A DNA stretch of 10,481 nucleotides from an uncultured Lachnospiraceae bacterium (lineage in GTDB: Bacteria > Bacillota > Clostridia > Lachnospirales > Lachnospiraceae). Location of the stretch: contig CAJUHR010000022.1 of the NCBI GenBank assembly GCA_910586255.1, positions 1 to 10,481 on the forward strand. Direction: 5' to 3'. This document shows positions 6,473 to 10,481 of the stretch, one piece after another (the first letter of the stretch is position 1; every line of letters begins with the position of its first letter). The notes below the pieces were generated by a model. That model made no database searches, was not told the origin of the DNA, and saw only the letters and a program-made list of their open reading frames with translations. The position numbers and the translations under genes are program-made.

Positions 6473-6565
6473 AGGAGTAACTATCAAGAAAAAGCAAGGG
6501 ATTTTCTGTGTGAACAGTAACGAAAAGCCAGCTCCGGAATCCGGCGAGGCAGAGAGGGACAGGGA

Positions 6566-6973
6566 ATGAACCAGGAGATACTTCGTTTTTTTGACAAAAT
6601 GCCGGAGGCATTGGCCTTGTATGAAGTCTTTGAGCAAAAGGTTTTTTCTGAGATAGATCCGGTGGCCGTAAAGGTGCAGAAGACGCAGATTACTTTTTCC
6701 AACAAATACAATTTTGCCTTTGTATCCTTTTTGCCGGTGCGAAGGGCAAAGGAGCGGCCCAAGATCTATATTGTGATTACCTTCGGACTGGGATATTGTG
6801 TGGAATCGCCTCGTATCGATGTGGCCACGGAGCCTTATCCCAATCGCTGGACCCATCATGTCCTTGTGGCGTCAGAGGAAGAGGTGGATGAGGAGCTGAT
6901 GGGCTGGGTGAAGGAGGCTGCGGCCTTTTCGGCGGCAAAGTTTCGCCGTAGTACCAGAGAAAGGAAGCAGTAA
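6566..6973 (+). CDS. DUF5655 domain protein
   Basis: This 135-residue soluble protein matches the DUF5655 pattern (PF18899): FFDKMPEALALYEVFEQKV at the start, then VKVQKTQITFSNKYNFAFVS, a hydrophobic strand IYIVITFGLG, and SPRIDVATEPYPNRWTHHV before an acidic C-terminal helix that would pack over the sheet. The function of the family is unknown; no catalytic motif is visible, and it lacks signal peptide and membrane segments. A GAGAGGG run 7 bases upstream supports the ATG at 6566. It is first in a three-gene unit, 10 bases before the MmcQ/YjbR-like gene. Both neighbours are small proteins of the kind annotated as DNA-binding or DNA-repair factors, but that alone does not assign a role to this one. 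Confidence 0.85.
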   Translation: MNQEILRFFDKMPEALALYEVFEQKVFSEIDPVAVKVQKTQITFSNKYNFAFVSFLPVRRAKERPKIYIVITFGLGYCVESPRIDVATEPYPNRWTHHVLVASEEEVDEELMGWVKEAAAFSAAKFRRSTRERKQ

Positions 6974-6983
6974 GAAGGATAGG

Positions 6984-7364
6984 ATGGACAGAGAGAAGGT
7001 ATTTATTCACGTAAAAAAGAAGTATGGCATTGAGCCTGATTATCCTTGGCATGACGATAATGGGGTGCTGCGGCATCCGGAGAACAGAAAGTGGTTTGCC
7101 ATTGTTTTAAGAGTAGGACGGGATAAGCTGGGGCTTCCCGGGGAGGGCCTTATAGATGTGATTAATGTGAAGTGCGAGCCGGTTCTCATTGGCTCCCTGC
7201 GGACTCGGCAGGGATTTCATCCGGCTTATCACATGAATAAGGATCAGTGGATCAGCATCCGTCTGGACGGCAGTGTGCCAGAGGATGAGCTGCAAAATCT
7301 TATCGATCTGAGCTATCAGATGACTATGGCCAAGGAACTGCCAAAGAAAAAGAGGAAAAAATGA
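6984..7364 (+). CDS. MmcQ/YjbR-family protein
   Basis: This 126-residue protein belongs to the MmcQ/YjbR family (PF04237), whose members adopt a CyaY-like fold and are often labelled DNA-binding without direct proof. Visible family features are the N-terminal helix HVKKKYGIEPDYPW, the HPENRKWFAIVLRV strand, INVKCEPVLIGSLR, the GFHPAYHMNKDQWISIRLDG block and the final helix LIDLSYQMTM. The C-terminus is a run of lysines (KELPKKKRKK), compatible with nucleic-acid contact. GAAGGAT precedes the ATG. Its stop codon overlaps the ogt start in an ATGA arrangement, which implies translational coupling with a DNA repair enzyme. A role alongside DNA repair is suggested by this context only. Confidence 0.88.
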   Translation: MDREKVFIHVKKKYGIEPDYPWHDDNGVLRHPENRKWFAIVLRVGRDKLGLPGEGLIDVINVKCEPVLIGSLRTRQGFHPAYHMNKDQWISIRLDGSVPEDELQNLIDLSYQMTMAKELPKKKRKK

Positions 7365-7867
7365 CTCAATATTTGTGGAAATACCAGTCGCCTCTGGGCG
7401 GCATAACCCTGTCAGGGGATGAGGAGGCCCTCACGGGCCTGTGGTTTGACGGGCAAAAGTATTTTGGGCAGAATCTGTCCGGAAAAGAGGACTGGATGTT
7501 TCTGCCTGTCTTTGAGCAGACGAAAAAATGGCTTGATTTATATTTTGGCGGGGTAAATCCGGACTTTATGCCTCCCTTAAGGCCTACGGGCAGCAGGTTT
7601 CGCCTGGATGTGTGGGAGCTTCTTAAAGGCATACCCTATGGGGAAACCAGAACCTACGGGCAGATTGCAGATGCCCTGGCCAGGCAAAGGGGCCTGCCCC
7701 ATATGTCAGCCCAGGCGGTAGGAGGCGCGGTGGGGCACAATCCTGTTTCCATCATAATACCTTGCCACAGGCTGCTGGGAAGCAACGGGAGCCTTACAGG
7801 ATATGCGGGAGGAATTGACAAAAAAGCCCGTCTCCTTGCATTGGAAAGGTCCGGCAGACTATATTAA
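7361..7867 (+). CDS. ogt: Methylated-DNA-[protein]-cysteine S-methyltransferase
   Basis: This 168-residue enzyme repairs O6-alkylguanine (and O4-alkylthymine) by moving the alkyl group irreversibly onto its own cysteine. The active site is IIIPCHRLLG with Cys135 as acceptor, followed by GSLTGYAGG, a conserved substrate-binding loop. The N-terminal part (WKYQSPLGGITLSGDEEALT) is the usual ribonuclease-H-like domain. FRLDVWELLKGIPYGETRTY with QIADAL forms the DNA-binding helix-turn-helix. At the position of the arginine finger of human MGMT this protein has Gln118 (SAQAVGGAVGHNP); I believe this is frequent in Firmicutes. The ATG overlaps the preceding stop (ATGA at 7361-7364). The stop overlaps the sigG stop on the other strand, so no terminator fits between the two genes. 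Confidence 0.95.
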   Translation: MTQYLWKYQSPLGGITLSGDEEALTGLWFDGQKYFGQNLSGKEDWMFLPVFEQTKKWLDLYFGGVNPDFMPPLRPTGSRFRLDVWELLKGIPYGETRTYGQIADALARQRGLPHMSAQAVGGAVGHNPVSIIIPCHRLLGSNGSLTGYAGGIDKKARLLALERSGRLY

Positions 7868-8640
7868 TTCAGATAATTTCTCATGGCCTTTAAGGCATTC
7901 TTTTCCAGGCGGGATACTTGGGCCTGGCTGATGTGGATTTCTTCCGCCACCTCGGTCTGGGTTTTCCCCTCAAAAAAACGCAGGTCTATGATGTGTCTTT
8001 CCCTCTGGGGCAGCCGATCCATGGCCTCCCGCAAAGAGATCTCCTCCACCCAGTTTTCCTCCAGATTTTTCTTGTCGCTGATCTGGTCCATCACATACAG
8101 CGGATCCCCGCCATCGGTGTAGATGGGCTCATATAAGCTGACCGGACTCTGGATGGCGTCTAAGGCATAGGTGATCTCCTCCTTGCTGATGCCGATCTCA
8201 TTGGCAATCTCCATGAGGGTGGGCTCCTTGGCATTTTTCCGCATCAGGCCTTCCTTGGCGTAGATGGCCTTGTAGGCGGTGTCCCGCAGGGAGCGGCTGA
8301 CCCGAATGGAATTGTTGTCCCGCAGATAGCGGCGGACTTCTCCCATGATCATGGGGACGGCGTAGGTGGAAAAGCGGACATTCTGATTGATGTCAAAATT
8401 ATCAATGGCTTTGATGAGACCAATGCAGCCAATCTGAAATAAGTCATCCACATTCTCATTGCTGCCGGAAAAGCGCTGGATCACACTGAGAACAAGGCGC
8501 AGATTGCCTTTGATGTACTGCTCCCTGGCTTCCATATCTCCGTCAAGGATTCGCTTAAAGAGCTCCTCCTTCTCCTCGTTTGTCAAAAGCGGGAGCTTTG
8601 CCGTATTGACTCCGCATATCTCAACCTTATAACCAGCCAT
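7864..8640 (-). CDS. sigG: RNA polymerase sporulation sigma factor SigG
   Basis: This 258-residue sigma factor directs late gene expression in the forespore. The N-terminal block KVEICGVNTAKLPLL is the hallmark that separates SigG from SigF and SigB. Region 2 contains VDDLFQIGCIGLIKAIDNFD and RFSTYAVPMIMGEVRRYLRD; region 3 contains IRVSRSLRDTAYKA; region 4 holds QTEVAEEIHISQAQVSRLEK near the C-terminus for -35 recognition. GGAGG sits upstream of the ATG at 8640. In Bacillus subtilis the gene is switched on by sigma F and then by itself; a candidate sigma-F-type -10 is present in the leader region. The gene converges with ogt and follows coaX in the same direction. This places the organism among endospore formers. 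Confidence 0.97.
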   Translation of the reverse strand: MAGYKVEICGVNTAKLPLLTNEEKEELFKRILDGDMEAREQYIKGNLRLVLSVIQRFSGSNENVDDLFQIGCIGLIKAIDNFDINQNVRFSTYAVPMIMGEVRRYLRDNNSIRVSRSLRDTAYKAIYAKEGLMRKNAKEPTLMEIANEIGISKEEITYALDAIQSPVSLYEPIYTDGGDPLYVMDQISDKKNLEENWVEEISLREAMDRLPQRERHIIDLRFFEGKTQTEVAEEIHISQAQVSRLEKNALKAMRNYLN

Positions 8641-8675
8641 AGTATATACCTCCGCATTTGAGAATCATTTCCATG

Positions 8676-8696
8676 GGAATCACAAAGTGATCTTCC
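8676..8696 (-). promoter_or_regulatory. Hairpin in the sigG leader
   Basis: On the sigG strand ATCAC-TTT-GTGAT pairs perfectly and, after a two-base bulge, GGA pairs with TCC. It would form in the mRNA about 35 bases ahead of the start codon. The B. subtilis sigG leader has a hairpin that damps translation, so an analogous role is possible, but this stem is short and does not cover the ribosome site. Confidence 0.35.
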
Positions 8697-8735
8697 AAGA
8701 AAATGATTTACGGAAAGCAGCTGGTTTATACTTCC

Positions 8736-8745
8736 TATTTTTCCC
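8736..8745 (-). promoter_or_regulatory. Candidate sigma-F-type -10 element for sigG
   Basis: GGGAAAAATA on the minus strand fits the sigma F -10 pattern GGnnAnAnTR and lies about 95 bases before the sigG start. The -35 (expected GYATA about 15 bases farther upstream) is poor, so the call is tentative. Confidence 0.3.
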
Positions 8746-8780
8746 ATGAAAAATGGCGGGGATGTAAAAAATTTTATCCT

Positions 8781-9545
8781 TTATTGATTTTTTTCATAGA
8801 GAATCCAGAGGCCCTTTAGCAGCAGAGCCTCATCATAGTGAATCTTATGTCTGCAAAGGGGCGTAACAAAGCGGGAAAGGCCGCCGGTGGCAACGATTGT
8901 GGCATCTTGTCCTAACTCCGCCTCCATCCGGTCAATGATTCCATCGATCATGCCGGCGCTTCCGTACATGATGCCGCTGCGCATACAGTCGATGGTGTTT
9001 TTCCCGATAACCTTTTTGGGAATGTCTAAGCTGATGGAGGGCAGCTGAGCCGCTTTGCTGCTTAGGGAATCCAGGGAAACCCGCAGTCCCGGAAAAATAA
9101 CGCCTCCCACATAATTTCCCTTTTGGTCCACCACGGACATGGTGGTGGCGGTTCCCATATCAATGACGATTGCCGGCAGAGGATATTCCTTTAACACGGC
9201 AACAGCATCTACGATCATGTCGCTTCCCACAGTCTTGGGATTGTCCATAATAATGTTCAAACCGGTTTTCATGCCGGAGCCCACCAGCTTGGGGCGAAAG
9301 CCGAAAAGCTTGTTTACCGCTGAGGAGATGGGGGCGTTTAAGGGCGGAACCACAGAGGACATAATGGCGCCTTTCACCTGGGATTTTTCGATATTGTGAA
9401 TTTCCAGGATATTTTTAATATTCACGGCATATTCCAGGCCGGTTTTCACGTGATCGGTGGTGATCCGCTCTACAAAATAGGTCCGGTCCGAGTCGATTCC
9501 TCCGATTACAATGTTGGTATTGCCCATATCGATTGCTAAAATCAT
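8781..9545 (-). CDS. coaX: Type III pantothenate kinase
   Basis: CoaX phosphorylates pantothenate, the first step of coenzyme A synthesis, in the cytoplasm; the type III enzymes use a potassium-dependent ASKHA fold and are not inhibited by CoA. I place the start at ATG 9545, because GAAAGGAG lies 7 bases upstream; a TTG at 9560 would overlap that site. The 254-residue product starts MILAIDMGNTNIVIGG (phosphate-binding motif around D6-N9). GSDMIVDAVA (107-116) carries the likely catalytic Asp109, in a motif more often GADRxxNAxA. IDMGTATTMSVVD (128-140) and YVGGVIFPGL (145-154) follow, with ATGGL near 219-223. It is divergent from coaBC, two steps along the same pathway. No hairpin terminator is evident before sigG, so read-through is possible. 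Confidence 0.96.
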   Translation of the reverse strand: MILAIDMGNTNIVIGGIDSDRTYFVERITTDHVKTGLEYAVNIKNILEIHNIEKSQVKGAIMSSVVPPLNAPISSAVNKLFGFRPKLVGSGMKTGLNIIMDNPKTVGSDMIVDAVAVLKEYPLPAIVIDMGTATTMSVVDQKGNYVGGVIFPGLRVSLDSLSSKAAQLPSISLDIPKKVIGKNTIDCMRSGIMYGSAGMIDGIIDRMEAELGQDATIVATGGLSRFVTPLCRHKIHYDEALLLKGLWILYEKNQ

Positions 9546-9575
9546 GGGAACTCCTTTCAAATAGAAAAAATTTGT

Positions 9576-9605
9576 GCTATACTAAACCGTAGATGTTGGG
9601 GTCAA
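9576..9605 (-). promoter_or_regulatory. Candidate coaX promoter
   Basis: On the minus strand TTGACC (9605-9600), 18 bases, TATAGC (9581-9576). The -35 box is part of the left arm of the palindrome at 9599-9620. The -10 is a weaker match than that of the opposite promoter. Confidence 0.5.
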
Positions 9606-9620
9606 AAGGTCTTTTGACCC
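9599..9620. repeat. Perfect palindrome between coaX and coaBC
   Basis: GGGTCAAAAG and CTTTTGACCC are perfect 10-base arms around a GT centre. Each arm contributes TTGACC, a fair -35 box, to a promoter pointing outward. It is AT/GC balanced and has no flanking T-run in the sense of a one-way terminator. It may be a regulator site or a dispersed palindromic repeat used as promoter material. Confidence 0.7.
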
Positions 9621-9643
9621 TGGTATCAACCATATTTTATATT
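9614..9643 (+). promoter_or_regulatory. Candidate coaBC promoter
   Basis: TTGACC (9614-9619), 18 bases, TATATT (9638-9643), giving a leader of about 70 bases. It mirrors the coaX promoter: same -35 box and same spacer length about one centre of symmetry. Confidence 0.5.
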
Positions 9644-9720
9644 GACATCTATCTTGGATGCAAAAACACTCTACCATATTTTCAAAAAAAAGACAACGGT
9701 TTGTCTTGAAGGAGGATGCG

Positions 9721-10481
9721 ATGCTGCAGGGAAAAACAGTGGTGCTGGGAGTGACCGGCGGGATTGCCGCTTACAAGATTCCCAATCTGGCCAGTATGTT
9801 AAAGAAGCTTCATGCCAATGTGGAGGTCATTCTCACAAAAAACGCCTGCAATTTTATTACGCCTGTGACCTTTGAGTCCCTGACAGGCAACAAATGTCTG
9901 GTGGACACCTTTGACCGGAATTTTCAGTTTCAGGTGGAGCATGTGGAGCTGGCCAAAAGGGCGGATGTATTTATGCTTGCACCGGCCACAGCCAATGGGA
10001 TTGCCAAAGTCGCCCATGGAATTGCGGATGATATGCTGACTACCACCTTTCTGGCCTGCCAGGCGCCCAAGCTCATTGTTCCGGCCATGAATACACGGAT
10101 GTATGAGAATCCTATTACCCAGAATAATTTAGATATCTGCAGGAAATACGGGATGAGGGTTATCGAACCGGCCGAGGGGTATTTAGCCTGCGGTGATACA
10201 GGGGCCGGAAAGATGCCGGAGCCGGACATTCTTTTAGAATACATTCTTTGGGAGATTGCCTGCAGGAAGGATTTAAAAGGAAAGAAAATCCTGGTGACTG
10301 CAGGACCTACCCGGGAAGCCATTGACCCGGTTCGCTATATTACCAACCATTCCACGGGAAAGATGGGCTATGCCATTGCCCGGGCGGCTGCTTGGCGGGG
10401 GGCTGAGGTGACCCTTGTCAGCGGACCGGTGGAGCTGACAGCTCCGGTGGGAGTCCGCCTGGCGCCGGTTATGAGCGCCAG
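9721..10481 (+). CDS. coaBC: Bifunctional CoaBC, 5' part (runs off the window)
   Basis: The protein couples cysteine to 4'-phosphopantothenate (CoaB) and decarboxylates the product (CoaC) to give 4'-phosphopantetheine. The start is ATG 9721, with GGAGG at 9711-9715. The window holds 253 complete codons. The flavin-dependent CoaC half begins GVTGGIAAYKIPNLA and shows the catalytic His74 (QVEHVELAKRAD), APATANGIAK, PAMNTRMYENP (from about 121) and the active-site Cys157 in EGYLACGDTGAGKMPEP. The CoaB half starts at about residue 186 with KKILVTAGPTREAIDPVR and YITNHSTGKMGYAIARAA, the nucleotide-binding domain. The rest of CoaB lies beyond the right edge. No frameshift is seen. It faces coaX across a shared promoter region, so both genes may be controlled together. 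Confidence 0.96.
   Translation, partial: MLQGKTVVLGVTGGIAAYKIPNLASMLKKLHANVEVILTKNACNFITPVTFESLTGNKCLVDTFDRNFQFQVEHVELAKRADVFMLAPATANGIAKVAHGIADDMLTTTFLACQAPKLIVPAMNTRMYENPITQNNLDICRKYGMRVIEPAEGYLACGDTGAGKMPEPDILLEYILWEIACRKDLKGKKILVTAGPTREAIDPVRYITNHSTGKMGYAIARAAAWRGAEVTLVSGPVELTAPVGVRLAPVMSA

Noticed and set aside
6387..6569. A 60-codon plus-strand frame between the membrane-protein gene and the DUF5655 gene, with ATGA-type overlaps at both ends
   Set aside because: The translation is low in hydrophobic residues and has no family look, its start has no ribosome site of its own, and the promoter of the next operon lies inside it.

Overview
The window looks like a chromosomal segment of an endospore-forming, moderate-GC Firmicute, most likely a gut Lachnospiraceae-type Clostridium. 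The evidence is a clear sigG (forespore sigma factor), a type III pantothenate kinase, strong Shine-Dalgarno sites and protein sequences typical of that group. The species cannot be named from sequence alone.

The window has two halves. The left part (1-4480) is largely a gene graveyard: an unidentified C-terminal reading frame (149-412), a heavily deleted and frameshifted MFS transporter (490-931), a frameshifted and truncated HAD-type hydrolase (2765-3252, minus), and a PucR/CdaR-type regulator whose N-terminal domain and central domain lie head-to-head on opposite strands (3272-4094). In the middle of this debris sits one intact-looking 527-codon gene for an AAA-ATPase-like protein with a C-terminal PD-(D/E)XK nuclease motif (1159-2742). 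A 166-bp hairpin element with imperfect 35-bp terminal inverted repeats (4195-4360) closes the region and resembles a MITE.

The right part (4468-10481) is well-kept housekeeping and regulatory DNA. A consensus promoter overlapped by a long perfect palindrome drives a PadR-family regulator (4557-4895), which overlaps a polytopic membrane protein with an N-terminal permease prefix domain and SEDS (FtsW/RodA)-like features (4882-6390). This looks like an autoregulated two-gene unit. A second promoter precedes a tight three-gene set: DUF5655 protein, MmcQ/YjbR-like protein and an Ogt-type O6-alkylguanine-DNA alkyltransferase (6566-7867). The last gene converges on sigG with overlapping stop codons. 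Upstream of sigG on the minus strand lies coaX (8781-9545). coaX is divergent from coaBC (9721 to the right edge, incomplete). The coaX/coaBC intergenic region holds a perfect 10-bp-arm palindrome whose two arms look like the -35 boxes of mirrored, divergent promoters, placing two coenzyme A biosynthesis genes around one symmetric site.
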